Assembly: GCA_001897425.1 (NCBI GenBank)
Contig: MKSW01000022.1
Location: forward strand, 1-49,652
Length of the DNA stretch: 49,652 bases
Direction: 5' to 3'
Origin: Actinobacteria bacterium 69-20
GTDB lineage: Bacteria > Actinomycetota > Actinomycetes > Mycobacteriales > Nakamurellaceae
This document shows positions 1 to 7,399 of this stretch, piece by piece. Within the stretch, counting starts at the first letter, position 1. The number at the start of each line of letters is the position of its first letter. The position numbers and the translations under genes were made by a program. The notes below the pieces were generated by a model. It saw nothing but the letters and a program-made list of their open reading frames with translations, did no database searches and was not told the origin of the DNA.

Positions 1-1
1 G

Positions 2-184
2 GCGGGTGGGGCACGACTCGCGGTACGGACGATCACGCTCGACTTCGGGGCACTCGCGGCGCTGGCAGAACTGATGGGTGTTTCCGCGGTGGAGTGCCGC
101 CGGATCCTCGCCCAAGCGGGCATAATCCCACAGGACGGGCCCGACACCGGAACATCGTCATACCCGCCCGCCGCAGTCGGATAG
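2..184 (+). CDS. C-terminal end of a truncated unknown protein
   Basis: The second forward frame is open from the window edge to TAG at 182-184 and gives about 60 residues with actinobacterial codon bias. The stretch AELMGVSAVECRRILAQAGI (about residues 22-41 of the fragment) has the alternating hydrophobic pattern and central Gly-Val-Ser of a helix-turn-helix, so a DNA-binding C-terminus is possible. It is followed by a short polar Gly/Pro/Ser tail. The 5' part lies outside the window, so no family can be assigned. The other frames of this region read as Arg/Gly-rich shadows. Confidence 0.45.
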   Translation, partial: AGGARLAVRTITLDFGALAALAELMGVSAVECRRILAQAGIIPQDGPDTGTSSYPPAAVG

Positions 185-205
185 AACGCTCGCTGCTTGC
201 GGCGG

Positions 206-257
206 GAGTGTGCATGGAACTGGGACTTTTCGCCCAGAATGCTGCTGCATTCACACT
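206..257 (-). repeat. 52-bp structured repeat, copy 1 (reverse orientation)
   Basis: Read on the minus strand this 52-bp block matches the blocks at 309-360 and 49471-49522 with no gaps (37 of 52 positions identical to the 49471 copy). It begins with AGTGTG, contains GCAGCATTCTG and GTCCC, and ends with GCACACTC. The ends can pair (AGTGTGAATG with CATGCACACT, one mismatch), and an inner hairpin CTGGG/CCCAG is possible. It lies in the non-coding stretch between the truncated first gene and ygfZ. Confidence 0.7.
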
Positions 258-308
258 TCTGGGGGTCGTACCCAGCGGCGAGAACACCCCCTCGCGGGCC
301 GTACCAAG

Positions 309-360
309 GGTGTGAGTCCTGCAGCAGAATACCCGAATTGTCCCGGTCCTATACACACTC
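309..360 (+). repeat. 52-bp structured repeat, copy 2
   Basis: This copy is identical at 41 of 52 positions to the copy at 49471-49522, with shared blocks GGTGTG, TCCTGCAGCA, TTGTCCCGGT and ACACACTC. It is inverted relative to the copy at 206-257, 51 bp away, so the pair could fold as one large cruciform. The spacer carries a short hairpin (CTGGG/CCCAG around 259-278). Nothing else is recognised between 185 and 438. Confidence 0.7.
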
Positions 361-438
361 GACGTCGCCGAGTCGAACACCGCCTGCCCTCGGCCACCGG
401 CAACGCCATGGTCCCCATGATGCCCCCTCCGCGCAGTG

Positions 439-1533
439 CTACCGCCTGCGGAGGTCCGCGAACGTGCGGCGGTCGACCTGGAATCGCGGCCTGTCGACGA
501 CCGCATCGTCGGGGTCCACCATGGCGTCGACGTCGCCGGCCAGCAGCGGGACTCCGGGCCCGATTGTGCGCTTCACCAACGCGAGCGCGATCGGCCCGTT
601 CTCCCAGTGCTGCGCGACGGTGCCGACGCGGCCCACCGTCTTGCCGTCCTTCGTGGTCACGAGATCGCCTGTGACGGGCAGGCTGTCGCCCGATCCGTCC
701 AGGTTCAGCAGCACCAGCCGGCGCGGCGGGAGGCCGACGTTGTCCACCTTGGCCACCGTCTCCTGCCCGCGGTAGCAGCCCTTGTGCAGATGTACCGCCG
801 AAGCCAGCCACGGCGTCTCGTTCGGGATGGTGCGGGCATCGTTGTCGACTCCGAATCGCGGTCGCCGCGCCGCGATGCGGAGCGCGTCCGCCGCCCACGT
901 CCCGGCCGGCGTCGCACCCGCATCGATCAGTTGCTGCGCTACCGCGCCGAACGCGTTCCGAGACACCGTCAGCGCCACCCGGTCGTCGTATGCCCGAACC
1001 AGAACCCCTGCAGCCCAGCCTGTCTCGACACGTGCCACCCGCGAAGCGGCGATCGCCGTCATACCCGAAAACGCTGCCGAAAGATCTGCCGCACCCGCAC
1101 CGGCCACCGTCAGCGACGCGAAATCCGCCGTCATATCAGCGATCTCAACATCGGCGCGAAAGCGCATGGAGCGCAAGAACTCTGCCAGCGGCGCCGCGCA
1201 GCCCGGCTCGGTCCGCAGCCACACCGTGCCGCCGATCTCGCACGCGTCCGCCCAATGCTCGACATGTCCCTGCGGCGAGAGCCATAGCGCCTCGGTCGCG
1301 TCCCCGTCTGCCAAACCGGCGAAGTCCTGCGACGCGAGCGCGTGCAACCAGGTCAGCCGATCCGCGCCGGTCACCGTGAGCAGGCCACCGGTCCAGCCAT
1401 CGAAGAGCACCGGACCGCGCGACGCCGCACGCTGTTCGCGCAGCGGATCCCCGTAGTGCCAGGCGAGTTCGGGGTCGGCCGGCGAGGCGACGGCCCCGCG
1501 CCGGGTGAGCAGCGGCGAAGGAACGAATGTCAC
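439..1533 (-). CDS. ygfZ: YgfZ/GcvT-like folate-binding protein
   Basis: This is a tetrahydrofolate-binding protein of the GcvT-like YgfZ/IBA57 family, which helps maintain iron-sulfur cluster enzymes such as MiaB. The family signature K-G-C-Y-R-G-Q-E is present near residue 250, followed by a C-terminal beta-barrel region rich in short hydrophobic strands. The length of about 364 residues fits actinobacterial members. I chose the GTG at 1533 (protein beginning [13 protein letters not shown]). An upstream GTG at 1599 would extend it by 22 residues but would overlap the divergent coaA start. No strong ribosome-binding site decides between them. The gene is transcribed divergently from coaA with about 59 bp between starts. 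Confidence 0.88.
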   Translation of the reverse strand: MTFVPSPLLTRRGAVASPADPELAWHYGDPLREQRAASRGPVLFDGWTGGLLTVTGADRLTWLHALASQDFAGLADGDATEALWLSPQGHVEHWADACEIGGTVWLRTEPGCAAPLAEFLRSMRFRADVEIADMTADFASLTVAGAGAADLSAAFSGMTAIAASRVARVETGWAAGVLVRAYDDRVALTVSRNAFGAVAQQLIDAGATPAGTWAADALRIAARRPRFGVDNDARTIPNETPWLASAVHLHKGCYRGQETVAKVDNVGLPPRRLVLLNLDGSGDSLPVTGDLVTTKDGKTVGRVGTVAQHWENGPIALALVKRTIGPGVPLLAGDVDAMVDPDDAVVDRPRFQVDRRTFADLRRR

Positions 1534-1592
1534 ACCGTCATGGTAGGTGGGGCGGTAGAGACCCTCACGATCGTGCGGCAGAATCGTCCCAT

Positions 1593-2588
1593 ATGGCACA
1601 GAACACGACGGAGGTCAACCCGGCGCCCCTGTGGACCGGGCTGCCCGGTGGGGTGACGCCGTACGTGGACCTCGGCCGCAGCGAATGGTCGGCGCTCGCG
1701 GAGTCCACGCCGCTGCCGCTCTCCGAGGCGGAGCTGGCGCGCCTCGCGGGTCTCGGCGACCCCATCGACCTGCACGAGGTCGCCACCGTCTATCTGCCGC
1801 TCTCCCGGCTGCTCAACCTGTTCTCCGCCGGGACGGGCATGCTGCACACCGTCACGTCCACGTTCCTGCGGGAGCGCTCCGCGCGTACCCCGTTCGTGAT
1901 CGGCGTGGCCGGCTCGGTCGCGGTGGGCAAGTCCACCACGGCGCGCGTGCTGCGGGAGCTGCTGGCGCGCTGGCCGGACACCCCGCGCGTCGAGCTGGTG
2001 ACCACCGACGGCTTCCTGTACCCGAATGCGGTGCTGCAGGAGCGGGACATCATGCACCGCAAGGGTTTTCCGGAATCCTACGACCGGCGCGCGCTGCTGC
2101 GGTTCATGGCGGCCGTGAAGTCCGGCGCCGGCGAGGTTGAGGCCCCGAAGTACGACCATCTCACCTACGACATCCTCCCCGACGAGAAGATTCTGGTGCA
2201 CAAACCCGATGTGCTCATCGTCGAGGGGCTGAACGTGCTGCAGCCGGCGCGGTTGGATGACGGCGCGGAGGTCGCCAGCGCTCTCGCTGTGTCGGACTTC
2301 TTCGACTTCTCCATCTACGTGGACGCAGCAGAACCCGATATCCGGCAATGGTTCGTGCGCCGCTTCCTGCACCTGCGCGAGACGGCGTTCGCCGATCCCG
2401 ACTCGTTCTTCCACCGCTACTCCGTGCTTACCGACGAGCAGGCGATCGCCACCGCCACCGAGGTGTGGACGCAGATCAACGAGCCGAACCTGATCCAGAA
2501 CATCTTGCCGACGCGTGGCCGGGCGCACTTGGTGCTCAGCAAGGGCGCGGATCACGCCGTCACCAACGTGCGCCTGCGCAAGCTCTAG
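1593..2588 (+). CDS. coaA: Type I pantothenate kinase
   Basis: CoaA phosphorylates pantothenate with ATP in the first committed step of coenzyme A synthesis in the cytoplasm. The 331-residue product begins at ATG 1593. It has the P-loop [10 protein letters not shown] around residues 107-116, a downstream T-T-D-G-F-L-Y segment and the conserved K-G-F-P-E-S-Y-D segment typical of bacterial type I PanK. Length and domain order match the family end to end. It is divergent from ygfZ and convergent with the permease gene ending at 2622. A 10-bp tandem repeat fills the gap downstream. Confidence 0.96.
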   Translation: MAQNTTEVNPAPLWTGLPGGVTPYVDLGRSEWSALAESTPLPLSEAELARLAGLGDPIDLHEVATVYLPLSRLLNLFSAGTGMLHTVTSTFLRERSARTPFVIGVAGSVAVGKSTTARVLRELLARWPDTPRVELVTTDGFLYPNAVLQERDIMHRKGFPESYDRRALLRFMAAVKSGAGEVEAPKYDHLTYDILPDEKILVHKPDVLIVEGLNVLQPARLDDGAEVASALAVSDFFDFSIYVDAAEPDIRQWFVRRFLHLRETAFADPDSFFHRYSVLTDEQAIATATEVWTQINEPNLIQNILPTRGRAHLVLSKGADHAVTNVRLRKL

Positions 2589-2590
2589 GC

Positions 2591-2618
2591 GACCCGGAGC
2601 GACCCGGAACGACCCGGG
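2591..2618. repeat. Three tandem GACCCGG-type 10-bp units between convergent genes
   Basis: Three near-identical units (GACCCGGAGC, GACCCGGAAC, GACCCGGGCG) fill the gap between the coaA stop and the stop of the convergent permease gene. No uridine tract or clean hairpin is present, so a terminator role is only possible. Confidence 0.5.
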
Positions 2619-2621
2619 CGG

Positions 2622-3524
2622 TCACCCCTTCACGGCGCCGGCACTCGCCCCGCGGATGAAATACCGCTGGAAGACGAAGAACACGACCGCGGTCGGGATC
2701 GTCATCAACAGCGCCGCGGCCAGTTTCAGCGGGAACTGGTTCCCGGCACCCAACTGTCCGCTGAGCAGCGACGCGACCCCGGTGGTCAGCGTGTTCAGTT
2801 GCGGGCTGCCCCGGGCGACCAGGAAGTACGAGAACTCGTTCCATGATCCCTGGAACGAGAGGATCGTCAGCGTGATGACGGCGGGCCGGGCCATCGGCAG
2901 CACCACCGACCAGAACAGCCGGAACGTGCCCGCGCTGTCGATGCGCGCCGCCTCCTCCACCTCCACCGGGATCGAGATGAAGAACTGCCGCATGATGAAA
3001 ACCCCTGCGGCGTCGGCCAACAGCGGGATGATCATGCCGTAGTAGGTGTCGTACATGTGCAGTTGCACCAGCACCAGGTACTTCGGGATCAGCAGCACCA
3101 CGCCGGGTACCGCCATGACGGCGATGATCGCCCCGTTGATCGCCCTGCGGCCCATGAAGTGCAGTCGGGCCAGCGCGTAGCCGGCCAGCGAATCGAAGAA
3201 CACCCGCCCGACCGTGACGAACAGCGCGACCACTACCGAGTTGGTGAACCACCGGGGGAAGTTGACGCCCTCGAGTTGGGAGAACGACTCCTGTGTGGTC
3301 CAGGTGCTCGGGACCAGGCTCAGCGGGTGCGCGGTGGCGTCCGCGCCGGTCTTGAACGAGGTCGCGATCTCGATGAGGAACGGATAGATGTAGATCAGCG
3401 CGAACAGGATGAGCACGGCGTACGCGATGACGATCTTGATGACGCGCCCGGCGAGAGGCGGCCTCGGTCCGGTCGTCAGCGGCGCCAGCGGGGCGCGCGG
3501 CGGGGTGGCGACGGCGGTGCTCAT
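2622..3524 (-). CDS. Carbohydrate ABC transporter permease, MalG type
   Basis: This is an inner-membrane permease of the binding-protein-dependent sugar importer family (MalG/CUT1). The 300 residues start with a Pro-rich cytoplasmic tail and a first membrane segment (about residues 30-50). Further hydrophobic segments follow, and the EAA loop E-E-A-A-R-I-D-S-A-G near residue 190 is where the transporter ATPase docks. The start ATG at 3524 lies inside the second copy of a 20-bp tandem duplication that also carries its ribosome-binding site (GGAGG). It follows the MalF-type gene by 17 bp in the same operon. The transported sugar is unknown, but the adjacent debranching enzyme and phosphoglucomutase make an alpha-glucoside or maltodextrin likely. 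Confidence 0.93.
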   Translation of the reverse strand: MSTAVATPPRAPLAPLTTGPRPPLAGRVIKIVIAYAVLILFALIYIYPFLIEIATSFKTGADATAHPLSLVPSTWTTQESFSQLEGVNFPRWFTNSVVVALFVTVGRVFFDSLAGYALARLHFMGRRAINGAIIAVMAVPGVVLLIPKYLVLVQLHMYDTYYGMIIPLLADAAGVFIMRQFFISIPVEVEEAARIDSAGTFRLFWSVVLPMARPAVITLTILSFQGSWNEFSYFLVARGSPQLNTLTTGVASLLSGQLGAGNQFPLKLAAALLMTIPTAVVFFVFQRYFIRGASAGAVKG

Positions 3525-3556
3525 CGGGAACCTCCGGTGCTCATCGGGAACCTCCG
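3517..3556. repeat. Perfect 20-bp tandem duplication at the permease junction
   Basis: The 20-bp unit GTGCTCATCGGGAACCTCCG occurs twice head to tail. On the minus strand each unit holds a GGAGG ribosome-binding site and an ATGAGCAC start. The upstream copy ends the MalF-type gene (ATGA) and the downstream copy starts the MalG-type gene. Removing one copy would restore a direct ATGA stop/start overlap. Confidence 0.9.
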
Positions 3557-4662
3557 GTGCTCGACGCGGCCATCGTCGTGTTCTCGGTGCCGGCCGGCGC
3601 GGCCGTGCCGAACCGTCGCCTGCGGGGCAGCGTCTTGCGTTCCCGCATCACGATCCGCTGGATGATCGTCATCACCACGATGATCGCGAACAGGATGAAC
3701 GCGATCGCCGCGCCCTGTCCCCATTTGAAGTCGCCGAACGCCGCCTGGTAGGACAGGAATGCCGGTGTGAGCGTGGTCTTCGCCGGCCCGCCCTGGCCCG
3801 TCAGATAGATCTGGTCGAAGACCTGCCAGGTTCCGATCAGCCCGAGGGTGATCACCAGGAACAGGGTCGGACGCAACGCTGGGATGGTCACGCTGCGGAA
3901 GATCTGCCACCGCGTCGCACCGTCGACGGTCGCGGCCTCCACCACGTCGTCCGGAACGTCCTGGAGCGCGGCGAGGAACATCAGCATGAACGTGCCGCCG
4001 GTCGTCCACACGGCCAGGATGATCAGCGCGCACATCGCCACGCTCGGGCCGGAAAGCCAGTCGTACCAAGACATTCCGAGGAAGCCGTGGCTCGTCAGCC
4101 AGCCCGGCGGATTGTCGGTGTTCACGATGTGCAACCCGGAAAGGATGAGCCGCAGCACACCCCGCGGATCGTTGAACCAGTTCGGCCCGTGGATGCCGAA
4201 CCAGCTGAGGATCTGGTTGACCACGCCGGTGCCGGTGAACATGAACAGGAATACCGTCACGATCGCCACCGAACTGGTGACGGACGGGAAGTAGAAGGCG
4301 GTGCGGAAGAAGCCCTTGCCTTTGAGCCGGCGAGCGTTGAGGATCGTCGCGAGGAAGAGCGCCAGCACTGTTTGGATCGGGACCACGAGGATCACGTAGT
4401 ACAGGTTGTTGCGCAACGACGCCCCGAGGTCCTGCTGGGACAGGCCGGGTTTCACGAGCAGCGTCTCGTAGTTCGATGCCCCGATGAAGCTGGCATTCAG
4501 CGGTGACCCCTTGCCGCTCCAGTCGGAGATCGATACCCAGATCGCCACGATGATCGGCAGCAGCAGGAAAAGCCCGAGGATCACGACCACCGGCGTGATG
4601 AAGAGCCAGCCGGCGATCCCCTCGCGGCCGCGGATTCCGCCACGGCTCCTTGTCGCGCTCAT
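3541..4662 (-). CDS. Carbohydrate ABC transporter permease, MalF type
   Basis: This is the partner inner-membrane permease of the CUT1 sugar importer. It has about 373 residues from ATG 4662, which is preceded by GGGGAGG at good spacing. An N-terminal hydrophobic segment (G-W-L-F-I-T-P-V-V-V-I-L-G-L-F-L-L-L) is followed by a periplasmic stretch and several membrane segments. The EAA loop reads E-A-A-T-V-D-G-A-T-R-W-Q-I-F. The tail is basic, then Ser/Gly-rich. It is longer than many MalF-like permeases because of an extra loop (about residues 165-215) rich in Trp, Asn and Pro. Order binding protein, MalF, MalG is the usual CUT1 order. Confidence 0.93.
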   Translation of the reverse strand: MSATRSRGGIRGREGIAGWLFITPVVVILGLFLLLPIIVAIWVSISDWSGKGSPLNASFIGASNYETLLVKPGLSQQDLGASLRNNLYYVILVVPIQTVLALFLATILNARRLKGKGFFRTAFYFPSVTSSVAIVTVFLFMFTGTGVVNQILSWFGIHGPNWFNDPRGVLRLILSGLHIVNTDNPPGWLTSHGFLGMSWYDWLSGPSVAMCALIILAVWTTGGTFMLMFLAALQDVPDDVVEAATVDGATRWQIFRSVTIPALRPTLFLVITLGLIGTWQVFDQIYLTGQGGPAKTTLTPAFLSYQAAFGDFKWGQGAAIAFILFAIIVVMTIIQRIVMRERKTLPRRRRFGTAAPAGTENTTMAASSTGGSR

Positions 4663-4706
4663 GTCGTCGCCTCCCCGGTTGCCTCGCACGTCGTGGGGGT
4701 ACTGGG

Positions 4707-4749
4707 GGCCATCGGCGGCCGGGTGCGCTTGGCCCGGCCGCCGATGGCC
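4707..4749 (-). terminator. 17-bp-stem hairpin between binding-protein and permease genes
   Basis: GGCCATCGGCGGCCGGG at 4707-4723 is perfectly complementary to 4733-4749, with a 9-nt loop. It lies between the stop of the solute-binding protein gene and the MalF-type start. No uridine tract follows in the direction of transcription. It most likely acts as an attenuator or 3' stabiliser that leaves binding-protein mRNA more abundant than permease mRNA, as in other sugar importer operons. Confidence 0.75.
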
Positions 4750-4754
4750 ACCCG

Positions 4755-6143
4755 TCAACTACCGCCCAATGCGGACTGCATGTTCGTCTGCACCGAGTTC
4801 AGGATCGTCTTCGGATCGCCGGTGGCCAGACTGCCGAGCTGCGAATCGAAATCGGCCAGTACCTGGGCGACGCCCGGGGCCGAGACGACGCCCTTCGCAT
4901 ACGCGATGCCGTCCACGAACACCTTGTTGTCCGGGAACTGCTGCAGGTACTCGGCCTGGGCCGACTGCACCGACGGGATCACCCCGAATGCCTTGGCGAA
5001 GCCCATCTCCACGGACGGCTGGGTCAGGTACTCGACCAGGTTGAGCGCTTGGTCGTGGTTCTTGGACGCCGCCGAGATCGCCCAGCAGTTGGTGAACACC
5101 AGGGTTCCCTTGGTGCCCGTCGGCCCGGCCGGCAGCGGCACGATCTTGTACTTGATGTTCGGGTAGTCGCTCTTCAGGGCGCCGAACATCCACGGCCCCT
5201 CGATCGTCATCGCCGACTTGTTCGTGCCGAACGCCTCGCCGCCCCAGCCGGTGTTCAGGTCGGACGACCATTTCATCGCGCCGTCGGTGAGCATCTTCTT
5301 CACGAAGGTCAGCGCCGCGATGTTCTGCTCGGAGTTCACGGTGGCCGCGGTGCCCGCGTCATTGACCAGGTATCCGCCGTTCTGCACGAAGAAGGCGTCC
5401 ACGCGATCCCGCGTCGGCGAGAGTGCGAGACCCACTCGGCCGCCGGTGGAGAGCTTCTTCGCCACCGCGTCGAGCTGGTCCCAGGTGGTGGGGATGTCCG
5501 CGTCGGTGAGCCCGGCCGCAGTCCAGTCGGCGGTGTTGATCCACAGCGCGAGCGTCGACTGGTCCTTCGGCGCGCAGTACAGCTGGCCGTTGTAGGTGAA
5601 CGATTTCACCAGCGCCGGGTAGAAGTCCGACTTGTTGGGCAGCTGGTCGCCGTACGACCACAGGTCGCCGGCCTTCGCGTAGGTGCCGAGCTTGCTCGGG
5701 TCCATGTAGAACAGGTCCGGTGGCGTGTTCGACGAGAAGCCTTGCGCCAGTTGCTGATCCAGGTTCGAAGCCGGGGTGACCTCGACGGTCGAACCCGTCT
5801 GCTTTCCCCAGTCGGCGGTGGCCGCCTTGAGTGCGTCCGTCTCGGAGGTGCCCGACGATCCGAACAGGATCGTCAGCTTCGCCTTCGGCATGCCGGCCGG
5901 CGCGGTCCACGAGCTGCCCGCCGATCCCGACTCGGTGCCGCTGCTGCTCTGGGACGAGGTCTCGCTGCCGGTCGACGATTCACTCTGGGTGGGCGACTGG
6001 CTGCTCTGCGACGACGAGGATGACGAGGATGACGATGTGCTCGTGCCCTGGCCGGTTCCGCTGCTCCCGCACGCGGCACTGACGACAAGGACCGCCCCGA
6101 TGGTGGCTGCCAGGGCCACTCGGGACATTCGGCGTGGTGACAT
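4755..6143 (-). CDS. Sugar ABC transporter solute-binding lipoprotein
   Basis: This extracellular lipid-anchored binding protein delivers a sugar to the adjacent permeases. It begins at ATG 6143 with AAGGAG upstream. A signal peptide ends in the lipobox S-A-A-C (Cys25). A linker made almost entirely of Ser, Thr, Gln and Gly (about residues 26-70) leads to a family 1 extracellular binding domain: L-T-I-L-F-G-S-S-G, then W-S-Y-G-D-Q-L-P, then Y-C-A-P-K-D-Q-S-T-L-A-L-W-I-N. The total of 462 residues fits the family. The Ser-rich linker presumably spans the wall. It is the first structural gene after the LacI-type regulator on the same strand. Confidence 0.94.
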   Translation of the reverse strand: MSPRRMSRVALAATIGAVLVVSAACGSSGTGQGTSTSSSSSSSSSQSSQSPTQSESSTGSETSSQSSSGTESGSAGSSWTAPAGMPKAKLTILFGSSGTSETDALKAATADWGKQTGSTVEVTPASNLDQQLAQGFSSNTPPDLFYMDPSKLGTYAKAGDLWSYGDQLPNKSDFYPALVKSFTYNGQLYCAPKDQSTLALWINTADWTAAGLTDADIPTTWDQLDAVAKKLSTGGRVGLALSPTRDRVDAFFVQNGGYLVNDAGTAATVNSEQNIAALTFVKKMLTDGAMKWSSDLNTGWGGEAFGTNKSAMTIEGPWMFGALKSDYPNIKYKIVPLPAGPTGTKGTLVFTNCWAISAASKNHDQALNLVEYLTQPSVEMGFAKAFGVIPSVQSAQAEYLQQFPDNKVFVDGIAYAKGVVSAPGVAQVLADFDSQLGSLATGDPKTILNSVQTNMQSALGGS

Positions 6144-6214
6144 GGTCTTTGCTCCTTGGTCTTCCGGTGTTCTTTTGTTAACGGGCCATTCCGTGTGCTG
6201 GTCGGGTATCGGCC

Positions 6215-7249
6215 TCACCTCGCACCGGATGACGCCCGGACGACCAGGCTCGGTGTGAGGAGTACCCGTTCGGGCGGCCGGCCATCGGCCGACGAGTCCA
6301 GGATCGTGGTGATCAGCCGGATGCAGGCCGAGGCCACCTCTGCCAGCGGCTGGTTCACCGAACTGAGGCCGGCCACCTGGGCGAGGTCGGTGTCGTCGAA
6401 TCCCACCACGGCGACGTCTTGGCCCACTTTCCGTCCGTGGGCGGCGATCTCGGCCATGGCCGCGAGTGCCAGCACGTCGGACACGCACACCAGCGCGGTG
6501 ATCGTCGGGTCGTTCAGCAGTTCCGCGGCCGCGGCCCGGCCCTGCGTGAGGTCGTTGCTGCTGCGCGCGAGCCGGTCGGGCGCCAGCCCGGCCGCCGTCA
6601 TCGCCGATTCCCAGCCGGCCTGCCGATCGTCACCCACACCGGGCCCCGCCGGCCAGCCGAGGAAGCCGATCTGCCGGTGGCCTGCGGCGACGAGGTGGTC
6701 GGTCGCCGCGCGGGTACCGGCCGCCCCGTCGACATCGACCCACGGGTGGTGGCCGGACCCGTCCCAAGGTCGGCCGAACGTCACGCACGGAATGCCGCGT
6801 TCGGCGAGGTGCGAGGTTCGCTGGTCACCGGGATGGGTGGAGGTCAGGACGAAACCGTCGACATCCCACCGGTCGGCGAGCTCCGAATACGCCGCGATCT
6901 CGGCCTCGTCGTCCTGTGCCGTGTACAGCATGATCCGGTAGTCGCGGTCGGTCGCTGCGTCGGTGAGCGCGTGCAGGAAGCGGTCGAAGACGCCGTCGCC
7001 CGGACTGGCCTCCACGCGGAGCGCGAGCACCTGCGAACGGCGGGTGCGAAGTTGGCGCGCCGCCCGGTGCGGCCGGTATCCGAGTTCGCGCACCGCCGCC
7101 TGCACCCGCGCGGCCGTGTCGGAACGAACCAGCTGCGGGGAGTTGAGCACGTTCGACACCGTCTGCGGGGACACCCCGGCCCGAGCGGCCACGGAACTCA
7201 GCGTGGCGCGGCCCGTCGGCCCGTGCCGATCGGCCGTGGAACCGGCCAT
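6215..7249 (-). CDS. LacI-family transcriptional regulator
   Basis: The 344-residue protein has an N-terminal LacI helix-turn-helix (T-L-S-S-V-A-A-R-A-G-V-S-P-Q-T-V-S-N-V-L-N, about residues 16-36), a hinge helix and a periplasmic-binding-like sensor domain ending L-L-T-P-S-L-V-V-R-A-S-S. It starts at ATG 7249. It sits between the minus-strand transporter genes and the divergent debranching-enzyme gene. Two similar operator-like dyads in the shared intergenic region suggest that it represses both arms and itself until a sugar ligand binds. The effector cannot be read from sequence. Confidence 0.94.
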   Translation of the reverse strand: MAGSTADRHGPTGRATLSSVAARAGVSPQTVSNVLNSPQLVRSDTAARVQAAVRELGYRPHRAARQLRTRRSQVLALRVEASPGDGVFDRFLHALTDAATDRDYRIMLYTAQDDEAEIAAYSELADRWDVDGFVLTSTHPGDQRTSHLAERGIPCVTFGRPWDGSGHHPWVDVDGAAGTRAATDHLVAAGHRQIGFLGWPAGPGVGDDRQAGWESAMTAAGLAPDRLARSSNDLTQGRAAAAELLNDPTITALVCVSDVLALAAMAEIAAHGRKVGQDVAVVGFDDTDLAQVAGLSSVNQPLAEVASACIRLITTILDSSADGRPPERVLLTPSLVVRASSGAR

Positions 7250-7292
7250 GACGTCCTCCCGCGGTGGTGGGTGTCAGCCCCTGATAGAAGCC

Positions 7293-7306
7293 TTAGATCG
7301 TTCCAA
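7293..7306. promoter_or_regulatory. Candidate LacI-type operator, weaker copy
   Basis: TTAGATCGTTCCAA matches the stronger site at 7322-7340 in its GATCGTTC core and flanking TT/AA. It is nearer the regulator gene, where it could mediate autorepression. A surrounding CTGAT/ATCAG dyad (7281-7285 and 7306-7310) is also present. Confidence 0.5.
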
Positions 7307-7321
7307 TCAGGTCGCAAACCA

Positions 7322-7340
7322 CATTTGGATCGTTCAAATG
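7322..7340. promoter_or_regulatory. Candidate LacI-type operator over the debranching-gene promoter
   Basis: CATTTGGATCGTTCAAATG is a 19-bp dyad with 8 of 9 outer base pairs symmetric except one G/T step. It shares GATCGTTC with the site at 7293. Its TTGGAT (7325-7330) can serve as -35 for a -10 TAGTGT at 7349-7354 (18-bp spacer), so a bound repressor would block the plus-strand promoter. Confidence 0.65.
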
Positions 7341-7354
7341 ATGGGTCGTAGTGT
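7325..7354 (+). promoter_or_regulatory. Candidate promoter for the debranching-enzyme gene
   Basis: The -35 TTGGAT (7325-7330) and -10 TAGTGT (7349-7354) are separated by 18 bp, and the start codon is at 7400. The overlap with the operator dyad supports the assignment, although neither hexamer is a strong match. Confidence 0.4.
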
Positions 7355-7399
7355 GGTACGGGTCGGAAGCCCTGTCAAGACGTGCGTCAAGGAGATCCC

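Noticed and set aside
4650-6023. Long plus-strand open frame opposite the binding-protein gene
   Set aside because: Antisense shadow of the Ser-rich and family 1 binding-protein gene, which has a signal peptide, lipobox and ribosome-binding site.
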